Assembly (NCBI RefSeq): GCF_039503195.1
Contig: NZ_JBCJKP010000001.1
Location: 4,712,001 to 4,776,000, forward strand
Reading direction: 5' to 3'
Source of the DNA: Streptomyces mirabilis
GTDB lineage: Bacteria; Actinomycetota; Actinomycetes; Streptomycetales; Streptomycetaceae
DNA: 64,000 nucleotides
Shown here: piece after piece, positions 43,452 through 51,894 of the stretch
Position numbering within the stretch: position 1 is the stretch's first letter
Layout: every line of letters begins with the position of its first letter
Position numbers and translations under genes: made by a program
The notes under the pieces: generated by a model
Database searches by the model: none
Told to the model about the DNA's origin: nothing
What the model saw: only the letters and a program-made list of their open reading frames with translations

Positions 43452-44135
43452 GTGTCCCCAGCTACCGGCAGTGCCAAGGGCAGCGGCGCCGCGGCCAAGG
43501 AGCAGGCCCTCGTCGCGCTGCGCAGGGCCATCCTCGCCGGTGACATGGTGCCAGGACAGCGACTGGTCGAGGCCGAGTTGGCCGAGCAGTTCGACGTCAC
43601 ACGGGCCAGCGTGCGGGCCGCGCTGGTCGATCTCGCCGCCGACGGCCTGGTGGAGCGGATCCGCAACCGCGGGGCCCGGGTCCGCACCGTGTCCGTGAGC
43701 GAGGCGGTGGAGATCTACGAGTGCCGCATGGTGCTCGAGGGGCTGTGCGCGGCCAAGGCCGCCGAACGGGTCACCGATGCGCAGATCACACAACTCCTCG
43801 CACTCGGCGAGCAGTTGCACGCCGCCGTCCAGGCCGCCGAGCCCCTGAAGTACTCCGAGCTCAACCGCCAACTGCACGAGTTCGTCCGGGACATCTCCGG
43901 CCAGGACACCGCCGCCGAACTCCTCACCCGCCTGAACGCCCAGATCGTCCGCCACCAGTTCCGGCTGGCCCTGCAGTCCGGGCGCCCCCAGGTCTCCCTG
44001 GGCGAACACCTCGCCCTCGTCGAGGCCATCGCCGCGCGTGATCCGCAGCGCGCCGAGGCGGCCGCCCGTGCTCATGTGGCCAGCGTCATCGAGGCCCTGC
44101 GCGCCGCCGAGGGGTCCGGGACGGGCAGGGCCTGA
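43452..44135 (+). CDS. GntR-family (FCD) transcriptional regulator
   Basis: GTG 43452 with GAAGGAG upstream; 227 residues. Winged HTH in ALRRAILAGDMVPGQRLVEA and QFDVTRASVRAALVDLAADG (about 20-75), then an all-helical FCD ligand domain with metal-binding-type residues (ELNRQLHEFVRD, GEHLALVEAIAARD). A GntR/FadR repressor of catabolic or transport genes, ligand unknown. It is divergent from the rhomboid gene, which is not an obvious target. Confidence 0.9.
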   Translation: MSPATGSAKGSGAAAKEQALVALRRAILAGDMVPGQRLVEAELAEQFDVTRASVRAALVDLAADGLVERIRNRGARVRTVSVSEAVEIYECRMVLEGLCAAKAAERVTDAQITQLLALGEQLHAAVQAAEPLKYSELNRQLHEFVRDISGQDTAAELLTRLNAQIVRHQFRLALQSGRPQVSLGEHLALVEAIAARDPQRAEAAARAHVASVIEALRAAEGSGTGRA

Positions 44136-44224
44136 CCTCCGGGGGGCGGTCAGGCTCTCGCCCCAGGGGCGACAGAGAGTCGGGCCGGCGTTCCTCACGC
44201 CCGCCCGACCACCCCGCGAACGGG

Positions 44225-44535
44225 TCAGTTCTGGTACGTCTTGTTGCGGCCGGGGCCACCGGACAGGAAGTCCTTGCCGGCGCCTCCGAGCAGGACGTCG
44301 TTGCCGCTGTCGCCGTACAGCTTGTCGTCGCCCGCGCCGCCGTACAGGGTGTCGTCGCCACGGCCGCCCTGGAGCAGGTCGCGGCCCGCGTTGCCGTACA
44401 GGGTGTCGTTGCCGTCGTCGCCGAACAGCGAGTTGTCGCCGCGGCGTGTGCCGCGGGGGCGGCGAGGGTGACGGCCACGGCGGCGGTGGCGAGCGCCAGC
44501 GCCCTCGGCAGAGCGGTGATGCGGCGACTGAACAT
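44225..44535 (-). pseudogene. secreted RTX-type calcium-binding repeat protein, frameshift
   Basis: ATG 44535 encodes a signal peptide ([23 protein letters not shown] cleavage). Then a one-base shift near 44435 moves the reading frame into a good run of RTX nonapeptides ([30 protein letters not shown]) ending PGRNKTYQN at TGA 44225. The repeats bind calcium in a beta roll. If the shift is a sequence error this is a small intact 100-residue protein. Confidence 0.6.
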
Positions 44536-44590
44536 GGTGGGTTCTCCTCCACGGGGGAGTTGTGGCTCCGGTCGTGCAACTTTTCGACGT

Positions 44591-45793
44591 TCAGAGGGAG
44601 TTCACCTCTGGTTGCTTCTGTTGTGGTGTGGACACTTCCGGGCGTTGGCGGGAGGCCGAGATCAGCAGCGTCGCGGCGACCGAGGTGATCGCCATCACCG
44701 TCATCGCCGTTCCGGGCGAGGTGAGTTGGGCGACCGATCCCGCGAGCGCCGCGCTCACTCCCTGCATCGTGAGCATGCCCGAGGAGTGCAGCCCCAGGGC
44801 GTGTCCGCTCAGCTCGTCCGGGGTCAGGGCCATCAGGCGTTCCTGCTGGATCAGACTCGCCCCGAAGCCGACCGAGGCGAGGGCGACCGCGCCCGCCGCC
44901 ACCGCCGCTCCCGGCCGCAGCGCGAACAGCAGATAGGGCGTCGCCAGGAGCAGCAGGAACGGGATGCCCAGGCGACCGCGGACCGCGGGCGGGATGAAAC
45001 GGCCCGTCGTCACGTCGCCCACGAACATGCCGAACGCCGCGAAGGCGAAGAGCAGACCCGCCCGGTCCGGGGCGTACGACACGTACAGGGACTCGCAGCC
45101 GACGATCAGACCGTTCGGGATCCACAGGAGCAGGTACGTCGTCCGGCGCGGGCGCGAGGACCACAGCAGCGTGTTGGTACGCCAGGTCTGCGCGATCGAG
45201 GGGCGGCCGGTGGCCCTCGGCGCCCGGCGGGTCATGCCGAATCGGGTGATCAGGGCCGCCGCGAGATACAGGACCGCCGCGCCCGCCAGCGTGATCCTCG
45301 GCGAGAGCACCGCCACCAGGACGCCGCCCGTCGCGTAACCCGTGATCTGCGTGAGGCCGTTCGCCATGTTGAAGACCGAACGGCCCAGCAGGTAGCCGTC
45401 CTTGGACAGGATCTCGTTCAGCAGACCCCAGCGGACACCGCCGCCGAGGGACGAGACCAGACCGAGGACGGAGATCAGGAGGAACAGCCCCCACACCGGA
45501 AGGCCCGGCGTCGCCGTCACCGCCGTACCGACGGCGAAGGACAGGGCGATGCCCGTCATCGTGGCGCGCGGCGCCAGCCGGTCCGCCGCCGACAGCAGGG
45601 TGGTCGCGCCGACCACCTGGGCGAGCTGCGGCCCGAACATGCTCACGGCTGACAGCAGCGGCGAGTCCGTCGCCCTGTACACGAGCGTCCCGAGGGCCAG
45701 GCCGGCGATCGTCGAGGCCGCCGAGTTGAGCGCGGAGGACAGGAAGAGAGGGGTGAACTCCCGGGTGCGGAAAAGGTCGGAGTAGCTGCGCAT
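44591..45793 (-). CDS. MFS transporter
   Basis: 400 residues, 12 predicted membrane segments. An N-terminal LFRTREFTPLFLSSALNSAA and the loop YRATDSPLLSAVSMFGPQLA resemble the EntS-like/drug MFS group. Divergent from an ArsR-like regulator at 45897, a common exporter/regulator arrangement. Substrate unknown. A Gln/Pro-rich tail ends the protein. Confidence 0.88.
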   Translation of the reverse strand: MRSYSDLFRTREFTPLFLSSALNSAASTIAGLALGTLVYRATDSPLLSAVSMFGPQLAQVVGATTLLSAADRLAPRATMTGIALSFAVGTAVTATPGLPVWGLFLLISVLGLVSSLGGGVRWGLLNEILSKDGYLLGRSVFNMANGLTQITGYATGGVLVAVLSPRITLAGAAVLYLAAALITRFGMTRRAPRATGRPSIAQTWRTNTLLWSSRPRRTTYLLLWIPNGLIVGCESLYVSYAPDRAGLLFAFAAFGMFVGDVTTGRFIPPAVRGRLGIPFLLLLATPYLLFALRPGAAVAAGAVALASVGFGASLIQQERLMALTPDELSGHALGLHSSGMLTMQGVSAALAGSVAQLTSPGTAMTVMAITSVAATLLISASRQRPEVSTPQQKQPEVNSL

Positions 45794-45896
45794 GCGCGGA
45801 GTCTCGGGTGGCGCCCGGCGTGGTCGTTATTGTTTCGCGGAGAAGCGAAACCACGCGGGGCCATGGCCGGCGGGAGAGAAGCGGCGGGAGGTACGG

Positions 45897-46862
45897 ATGG
45901 GCTGGTGGCAGATCAACGCCGACACCCTCGCCCGCACCCGTTTCGTGCTCTCCCCGCTGGCCGAGACCTTCGCCGCCGTCAAGCTGTTGCACGCGGGGAC
46001 CGCCGCGCACCCCGGGGAGCGGGCCTGGCTCGACGCCCACCTGCCCGCGTACGAAAGGCGGCTGTCCGATGACCCCGTCACCGCGCTGCTCATACGGTCC
46101 GGGCTCGGGCGGAACTGGATCGCCGACTTCCTGACACCGACGCCGCGCGGCGAGGCCGACTTCGAGGAGGAGGTCGCCCGGGTGCGGGAGGCGTCGGCCA
46201 CGGAGGCGCGGGCCCATCTCACCGTCTCCCTCGCAGGGCCGCTGCCCGCCGCCCTGCACCGCGACGACCTCCCGGAGCGCGCCGCGGACCTGCTCACCCA
46301 CGTCTGGACCGAGGCCGTACGCCCCTACTGGGACCGGCGGCGGCGCGTCCTGGAGGCCGATGTCGTCGCCCGGACCGCGCGGTTGAGCCAGGGCGGCTGG
46401 GCGGCGGCCCTCGACGCGCTGCGGCCGGGCACGCGCTGGCTCGGCGACAACCGGCTGCAGGTCAATCTCCACGAGTACCCGCCGCGCGAGATCTCCGGCG
46501 CCGAGTTGGTGTTCGTACCGATCACACCGCAGCGGCACGGCTGGGTGTCATGGGAGGAGCCGGACCGGTACGCCGTCGTCTACCCCTGCTCGGGCGTGCT
46601 CGCCGACACCGGTCCCGAGGCCGTGCCGGAGAGCCTGGGCGCGCTGCTCGGGCCTGCCCGCGCCGGGGTCCTCGTCCTCCTCGACTCCCCCATGAGCACG
46701 ACCCAGTTGGTGGCCCTGACCGGGCAGGGTCTCGGCTCGGTCGGCCGCCATCTGAAGGTGCTGCTGGACGCCCGGCTGGTACGGAGGGGGCGGGCCGGGC
46801 GGTCGGTGCTGTACTCCCGTACGCCCGCCGGAGAGGTACTGGTGAAGGCCCAGCGGGAGTAG
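45897..46862 (+). CDS. ArsR-type winged-helix regulator with N-terminal extra domain
   Basis: ATG 45897 with GGGAGGT upstream; 321 residues. The C-terminal 70 residues are the winged HTH (LDSPMSTTQLVALTGQGLGS, VGRHLKVLLDARLVRRGRAG). The first 240 residues are a DUF5937-like domain (WWQINADTLARTRFVLSPLA at 3-22) seen in a Streptomyces ArsR subgroup. Divergent from the MFS exporter gene, which it probably controls. Ligand unknown. Confidence 0.85.
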   Translation: MGWWQINADTLARTRFVLSPLAETFAAVKLLHAGTAAHPGERAWLDAHLPAYERRLSDDPVTALLIRSGLGRNWIADFLTPTPRGEADFEEEVARVREASATEARAHLTVSLAGPLPAALHRDDLPERAADLLTHVWTEAVRPYWDRRRRVLEADVVARTARLSQGGWAAALDALRPGTRWLGDNRLQVNLHEYPPREISGAELVFVPITPQRHGWVSWEEPDRYAVVYPCSGVLADTGPEAVPESLGALLGPARAGVLVLLDSPMSTTQLVALTGQGLGSVGRHLKVLLDARLVRRGRAGRSVLYSRTPAGEVLVKAQRE

Positions 46863-46902
46863 GCAGGGAGGGGCGGGCGACCCGGGTCACCGGTGTCCCG
46901 GA

Positions 46903-47835
46903 CTACCCGTGCCGCTGGATGCGCGGGGCGCCGGTCACCGACATCATCAGCGAGTACAAGGACGTGGACGCCGTGATGAAGAGGCGGTTGTTCTTGGGGC
47001 CGCCGAAGGTGAGGTTGGAGACCCTCTCGGGGATCAGGAGCCGGCCGATGAGGGTGCCGTCGGGGTCGTAGCAGTGCACCCCGTCGTCCAGAGCGGCCGC
47101 CCACAGCCTGCCGTCGTCGTCGAAGCGGATGTTGTCGAAGTGGACACCATTCTTTGCTTCCGCGAACGTTCTTCCGTCCGTGAGGGTGCCGTCGTCGCGG
47201 ACATCGAAGACGCGGATGCGGGCGGCGCGGGAGTCGGAGACGTACAGCTGCCGTTCGTCGGGCGAGAAGACGACGCCGTTCGGCCCGTCGAAGCCGTCCG
47301 CGGCGACCCGTACCTCGCCGGTACCCGGCTCGAGGCGGTAGACGTGACACGCGCCGATCTCCGACTCGGCCCGGTGGCCCTCGTAGTCGCTCAGGATCCC
47401 GAAGTCCGGGTCGGAGAACCAGACCGAACCGTCCGACCGTACGACCGCGTCGTTCGGGCTGTTGAGCCGCCTGCCGTCGTAGCGGTCGGCGAGGACGGTG
47501 ACCGATCCGTCGTGCTCCGTCCGGGTCACCCGGCGGTTGCCCTGCTCGCAGCTGATCAGACGGCCCTCGCGGTCCAGGGTGTTGCCGTTGCTGTTGCCCG
47601 CGGGGGTGCGCAGGACGCCGACCGTGCCGGTGGGCTCGTCCCAGCGCAGGATGCGGTCGTTGGGGATGTCGCTCCAGATCAGCTGGCGCCAGGCGGGCAC
47701 GTACAGCGGGCCCTCGGCCCAGCGGGAGCCGGCGTGGAGGACCTCCAGCCTGCCGTCGCCGTTCGTGCAGCGGCCCGTGACGAAGCGGTCGTCGAGTACC
47801 TCGTAGATGCCCTTGATCGTGTTCGCTGTGGTCAC
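46903..47835 (-). CDS. SMP-30/gluconolactonase-family protein
   Basis: GTG 47835 (MTTANTIKGIYEVLDDRFVT) gives 310 residues. Six-bladed propeller motifs: SRWAEGPLYVPAWRQLIWSD with the metal Glu in AEGP, RLNSPNDAVVRSDGSVWFSD with Asn/Asp metal ligands, and DGFDGPNGVVFSPDERQLY with Asn. Lactonases of this family open sugar lactones or organophosphates. Divergent from the glutathione peroxidase gene. Confidence 0.87.
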   Translation of the reverse strand: MTTANTIKGIYEVLDDRFVTGRCTNGDGRLEVLHAGSRWAEGPLYVPAWRQLIWSDIPNDRILRWDEPTGTVGVLRTPAGNSNGNTLDREGRLISCEQGNRRVTRTEHDGSVTVLADRYDGRRLNSPNDAVVRSDGSVWFSDPDFGILSDYEGHRAESEIGACHVYRLEPGTGEVRVAADGFDGPNGVVFSPDERQLYVSDSRAARIRVFDVRDDGTLTDGRTFAEAKNGVHFDNIRFDDDGRLWAAALDDGVHCYDPDGTLIGRLLIPERVSNLTFGGPKNNRLFITASTSLYSLMMSVTGAPRIQRHG

Positions 47836-47935
47836 GCTCGCGACCTTACCGACCGGACGGGGACGTGGCCGGGCGGACGCAGGGCGGAAGACGGGCGGCG
47901 GCCGGGGCGACATCAAGCGGAGTTAGCATCCGTTC

Positions 47936-48442
47936 ATGACTACTGACAGTTCAAGCAGTTCCGCGCTCGACGTCCAGATCGACTCCCTCCAGGGCGGCAC
48001 CGCGGACCTCGGGCAGTACCGCGGCAAGACCGTGCTCATCGTGAACGTGGCCTCCAAGTGCGGGCTGACCCCGCAGTACGCGGGGCTGGAGCGGCTGCAC
48101 GAGCGGTACGCGGGGCAGGGCTTCACCGTGCTCGGTGTGCCCTGCAACCAGTTCATGGGGCAGGAGCCCGGCACCTCCGAGGAGATCGCCGAGTTCTGCT
48201 CCGCGACCTACGGCGTCACCTTCCCGATGACCGAGAAGGTCGAAGTCAACGGGGACGCGCGGCACGAGCTCTACCAGCGTCTTGTGAACACCGCCGACGG
48301 CGAGGGCCACACCGGTGACATCCGCTGGAACTTCGAGAAGTTCCTGATCGGGCCGGGTGGAGACGTGGTGGCGCGGTTCTCGCCGCAGACCGAGCCGGAG
48401 TCGGCGGAGGTCGTGGCGGCGGTGGAGAAGGCGCTCGCGTAA
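47936..48442 (+). CDS. glutathione peroxidase / thioredoxin-dependent peroxidase
   Basis: 168 residues. Catalytic tetrad visible: C42 in VASKCGLT (Cys, not Sec), Q72 in CNQF, W131 and N132 in IRWNFEKFL. C88 in the helix is the expected resolving Cys, so the enzyme probably uses thioredoxin or mycothiol rather than glutathione, which Streptomyces lacks. Reduces hydroperoxides in the cytosol. Confidence 0.92.
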   Translation: MTTDSSSSSALDVQIDSLQGGTADLGQYRGKTVLIVNVASKCGLTPQYAGLERLHERYAGQGFTVLGVPCNQFMGQEPGTSEEIAEFCSATYGVTFPMTEKVEVNGDARHELYQRLVNTADGEGHTGDIRWNFEKFLIGPGGDVVARFSPQTEPESAEVVAAVEKALA

Positions 48443-48471
48443 CTCCGGGTTCCGCTCCGGAGAGCCGTGGG

Positions 48472-48502
48472 TTGACCTTGCCCCTGGGGCAGGGACCAGC
48501 GT
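48472..48502 (+). promoter_or_regulatory. MerR-type autoregulated promoter
   Basis: TTGACC at 48472-48477 overlaps the dyad CCTTGCCCCTGGGGCAGGG, the layout of MerR-family operators placed between -35 and -10. It is 46 bp before the merR-like gene, so self-control is likely. Confidence 0.6.
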
Positions 48503-48547
48503 CCTGTGTCACCGGGCGGAAGGCGCCCGGTGACGGAGGATGGGCTC

Positions 48548-49396
48548 GTGCGACAGGAACTGCTCACGATCGGCGCGTTCGCCGCCCGCGCGCGGCTCTC
48601 GCCGAAGGCGCTTCGGCTGTACGACCGGCTCGGACTGCTCGCTCCGGCCCATGTCGACGAGGTCAGCGGATACCGCTACTACCACGCCGACCAGGTCGAG
48701 CGCGCCCGGCTGGTCGCGCTGCTGCGGCAGCTCGACATGCCGCTCGCGCGGATCGCCGAGGTGGTGGAGGTCGGGGCGGCGCAGGGCGCCGTGCTCCTCG
48801 CCACGTACTGGGCGGATGCCGAGGCCCGGTTCGCTTCACAGCGGACGCTCGCCGAGTACCTCCGTGGACGGCTGTCCGGGAGGAGTACCGAGATGTACGG
48901 GAAGTTCGTGGTCGAGACGGTGGACGTGCCGGAGCGGGTGGTGCTGACGGAGAAGCGGCACACGCTGGCGGATGAGCTGCCGGTCTGGATTCCGGCCTCG
49001 CTGGCACGGCTGGAGGACGGGGCGCGGGAGTGCGGGGGGACGACCGGCTCGCCCTTCGTCGTCTATTACGCCGAGGTCAGCATGGAGAGTGACGGGCCCG
49101 CCGAGTCGTGCGTGCCGGTCGCCGACGAGGAGGCCGCGCGGGCGTGGGCCGAGAAGCGGGGGCGGGCGTCGGGGATCGGGGTGCGGGTGGAGCCGGCGCG
49201 GCGGCTCGCGTACGCGCGGATCACCAAGGCGCAGGTGGCTCATCCACAGATCATCGCCGCGTTCGAGGCGGTCGAGACGTGGATCGGGGAGCGGGGGCTG
49301 TCGTACGACGGTCCCTGCCGGGAGGTGTACTTCGCGGACTGGGATGCGGCGGGGCCGGAGGACGCGGTGTGTGACGTGGCGTTTCCGGTGAGGTGA
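48548..49396 (+). CDS. MerR-family regulator with GyrI-like effector domain
   Basis: GTG 48548 has GGAGGA 8 bases upstream; 282 residues. N-terminal HTH (LTIGAFAARARLSPKALRLY, then GYRYYHADQVERARLVALLR) and a coiled linker to about 120. The C-terminal 150 residues (VVLTEKRHTLADELPVWIPA, GERGLSYDGPCREVYFADWD) form a GyrI/SOUL-like effector-binding domain as in BltR-type multidrug regulators. Probably senses a drug-like compound and activates itself from the promoter at 48472. Confidence 0.88.
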   Translation: MRQELLTIGAFAARARLSPKALRLYDRLGLLAPAHVDEVSGYRYYHADQVERARLVALLRQLDMPLARIAEVVEVGAAQGAVLLATYWADAEARFASQRTLAEYLRGRLSGRSTEMYGKFVVETVDVPERVVLTEKRHTLADELPVWIPASLARLEDGARECGGTTGSPFVVYYAEVSMESDGPAESCVPVADEEAARAWAEKRGRASGIGVRVEPARRLAYARITKAQVAHPQIIAAFEAVETWIGERGLSYDGPCREVYFADWDAAGPEDAVCDVAFPVR

Positions 49397-49464
49397 GGTG
49401 AGCCGGGGCGGCGGGACCGGGAACTTTCCTCGCCTCCGCCGCCCCTACCCGTCCCATCCCCGAC

Positions 49465-49483
49465 CTGGGGGCTCGGCCCCCAG
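49465..49483 (+). terminator. short GC hairpin after merR gene
   Basis: CTGGGGGC-TCG-GCCCCCAG, 8-bp stem, followed by a C-run. A weak terminator candidate. The rest of 49397-49638 contains common Streptomyces intergenic text and no gene. Confidence 0.4.
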
Positions 49484-49638
49484 CCCCCCCCGTCGGCCTG
49501 AACGGCCTCGTCCTCAAACGCCGGACGGGCTGACGGTGCGGGCCGGGGTGGGTGGGTCATCGACCTCGCCCTGGACCACCGAACGAGCCCGGACTTTCAG
49601 GGGCGCGGAGGGGTGAGCCGGTCGGCAGGTCCGTCAGG

Positions 49639-51588
49639 TCAGCGGAGTTCCTCGGGGCACGGGGTTCCCCGGGGGAGTTGGTACGGGGCCGCCAGGCGGT
49701 AGGTGCCGGGGGCGGGGGCAAGGAGCTCGGTCCACTTGTCGCCGGAAGCGTTCTCCGCGGTCTCCATGAGGCAGCCGTTGAGGTTGTCGTACGTCTTCGG
49801 CGTACCCTCCGCACGGTGCTTGGACTTCTGCGTCTCCTGCGGAGCCTTCACGCTCTTGCCCTTGGCGTCGACGAGCCCGAGCCACGGAGAGTACGGAACG
49901 CGGATGAGAACGCGGCCCGCCTTCTTCACCTCGATGGTCAGTTCGCCCTGCTCCGCCCGGTCGACGACGGCCGGCGGATCGGCCAGCGGCGTGGGATCCG
50001 TGACCGAGAAGAGCTGCCAGTTCGCGTCGCCCCATATCTGGCGGAGGTAGGGCATGCCGCGCTGGACCAGCCGGCGCTCGCGTTCGCCGCCGTCCCCGTC
50101 CGGTTCGCCCTTGGGCAGCACCACGTAGTGGACGGCCCAGCGCTGCAGCCACTCGTGGTAGTTCGCGGAGTTGAGGGTGTCGTCGTAGAAGAGCGGGTTG
50201 CGCTCCATGTCGGCCTGACGGTTCCAGCCGCGGGCGAGGTTCACGTACGGCGCGAGCGCGGACGCCTCGCGGTGGGAGCGGGCGGGGACCACCTCCACGC
50301 GGCCCTTCTCGGCACCGACGACCTGGAGCTGGTTCACCAGCGGAGCGAGCTCGCGGGCCCAGGACGCCGCCGGTGTCGTATGGATGATGTCGTCGACCGA
50401 CTTGAAGCCGATCCACCCGACGAATCCGGTGAAGGCGAGGACGGTCACGTACCACTTGCGTGACTTCGGCACGGTGAAGGGGAGCGCGGCGAGCAGCACG
50501 ACGCCCTCGAGCAGCATCGCGAGGCGGGTGATGTTCGAGCCGATCTGCGAGCTGATCAGCCACACGAGGAGCACGGCGAGTCCGTACACCGCCGCCGTGA
50601 TCCGGACCGTCTTCCACTCCTTGGGAACGAGCGCGAAGACCAGCCCGGCGGAGATCAGCGGCAGCGAGGCCGAGCCGAAGGACATCGGCTGGGTGCCGGA
50701 GAAGGGGAACAGCCAGGCCGAGAGCGCGACGACGACGGTCGGCGCGATACCGAGCGCGTACGCGCCGGGGCGGCGCTTCTGGAGGAAGAGGGCGACCGCG
50801 ACCAGGCCCACGAACAGTCCGGCCACCGGCGAGGCGGCCGTCGCCAGTGCGGCGAGCGGCGCCGCGCACAGGGCCTTCGCCCAGCGCTTGTAGCGCCAGC
50901 GGTACGGCCAGCAGAACACCACGGCCGCCGCGGCGAGCCCGAAGACCATGCCGAGGCCGTACGTCACCCGCCCCGACACCGCGTTGCAGATGAGCGCGAA
51001 GACACCCGCGAAGGCCGGCGCCAGCGGCTGCCGTATCGCACGGCTGCGGATGAGAATCATCGTCAGCAGGCCCGCCGAAATCGTCCCGGCGATCATCATC
51101 GTCGTACGGACGCCGAGGACCGACATCAGATACGGCGACACCACGCTGTACGACACCGGGTGCATACCGCCGTACCAGGCGAGGTTGTACGCCGAGTCCG
51201 GGTGCCGTCCGACGAACTCCGCCCAGGCGTCCTGCGCCGCGAGGTCTCCGCCACTGTTCGCGAAGGTGAAGAACCAGACGACGTGCAGGAGGCCCGCCAC
51301 GACGGTGACGAAGGCGACGGGGTGGCGCAGGGCGAAGGCCTTGAGGCGGGTACGTGGGCCCTGCGTCCCGGACTCCGGTGTCTTGGACTCCGACGTCTCG
51401 GACTCCGGTGTCTTGGACTCCGGTGTCACGGGCTCCCGCGGCTCGTCGTCCGTGAGGCCGTCGTCAGCGGGGTCGTCGGTGGCGTGCGCGGGCAGCCGTA
51501 TTCGCGAGCCCGGTCCGCGATCCGGCTCAGGACCTGGTCCAGGGCCAGGATCGGCGTCGTCGGCGTGTGTCGGCTCCGCTGTCGCCAC
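49639..51588 (-). CDS. large membrane protein, glycosyltransferase-like/MFS-annotated family
   Basis: GTG 51588 with GGGAG upstream; 649 residues. An acidic Pro/Glu/Ser-rich cytoplasmic N-terminus (1-85) contains short repeats of TPESKTPESETSESK type. About 11 membrane helices follow, then a soluble C-terminal extracytoplasmic domain of about 200 residues (from near VNQLQVVGAEKGRVEVVPAR). The plan of polytopic membrane part plus outer domain resembles GT-C glycosyltransferases, although relatives are often labelled MFS transporters. It follows the D-Ala-D-Ala carboxypeptidase gene on the same strand, 306 bp away; a cell-envelope role is likely. Confidence 0.75.
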   Translation of the reverse strand: MATAEPTHADDADPGPGPGPEPDRGPGSRIRLPAHATDDPADDGLTDDEPREPVTPESKTPESETSESKTPESGTQGPRTRLKAFALRHPVAFVTVVAGLLHVVWFFTFANSGGDLAAQDAWAEFVGRHPDSAYNLAWYGGMHPVSYSVVSPYLMSVLGVRTTMMIAGTISAGLLTMILIRSRAIRQPLAPAFAGVFALICNAVSGRVTYGLGMVFGLAAAAVVFCWPYRWRYKRWAKALCAAPLAALATAASPVAGLFVGLVAVALFLQKRRPGAYALGIAPTVVVALSAWLFPFSGTQPMSFGSASLPLISAGLVFALVPKEWKTVRITAAVYGLAVLLVWLISSQIGSNITRLAMLLEGVVLLAALPFTVPKSRKWYVTVLAFTGFVGWIGFKSVDDIIHTTPAASWARELAPLVNQLQVVGAEKGRVEVVPARSHREASALAPYVNLARGWNRQADMERNPLFYDDTLNSANYHEWLQRWAVHYVVLPKGEPDGDGGERERRLVQRGMPYLRQIWGDANWQLFSVTDPTPLADPPAVVDRAEQGELTIEVKKAGRVLIRVPYSPWLGLVDAKGKSVKAPQETQKSKHRAEGTPKTYDNLNGCLMETAENASGDKWTELLAPAPGTYRLAAPYQLPRGTPCPEELR

Positions 51589-51894
51589 TGCAAGGCTCCC
51601 GTGTCCCGTTTTCTCGTGTTCGGCCCGGGACCCGCGGCCCGCGACCTGCCCCGATCTCGCGACGCTAGCACGCACCCCGCCAGGGAGCTCCCGGGTGGGG
51701 CGCCCCGACGGGGTGCGGTGCGTTCGTGCCGCGCCCAGGGCGGGCTCACGGCGCGTTCACACGGAGTTCGGGGCGCTTCCGGCGTACGGGGGATACGCCC
51801 CTGCCGGAAGCGTGCCCCACTCGTACGCCCGTACCCGCACCCGTACGCCCGCACCCTCCCGCGTACGTCCGCTCAGCTCACTGCGTACGGCCGC

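Noticed and set aside
43365..46538. 1057-residue minus-strand open frame
   Set aside because: Crosses the GntR, RTX, MFS and ArsR loci in the wrong frame; low-complexity composition.
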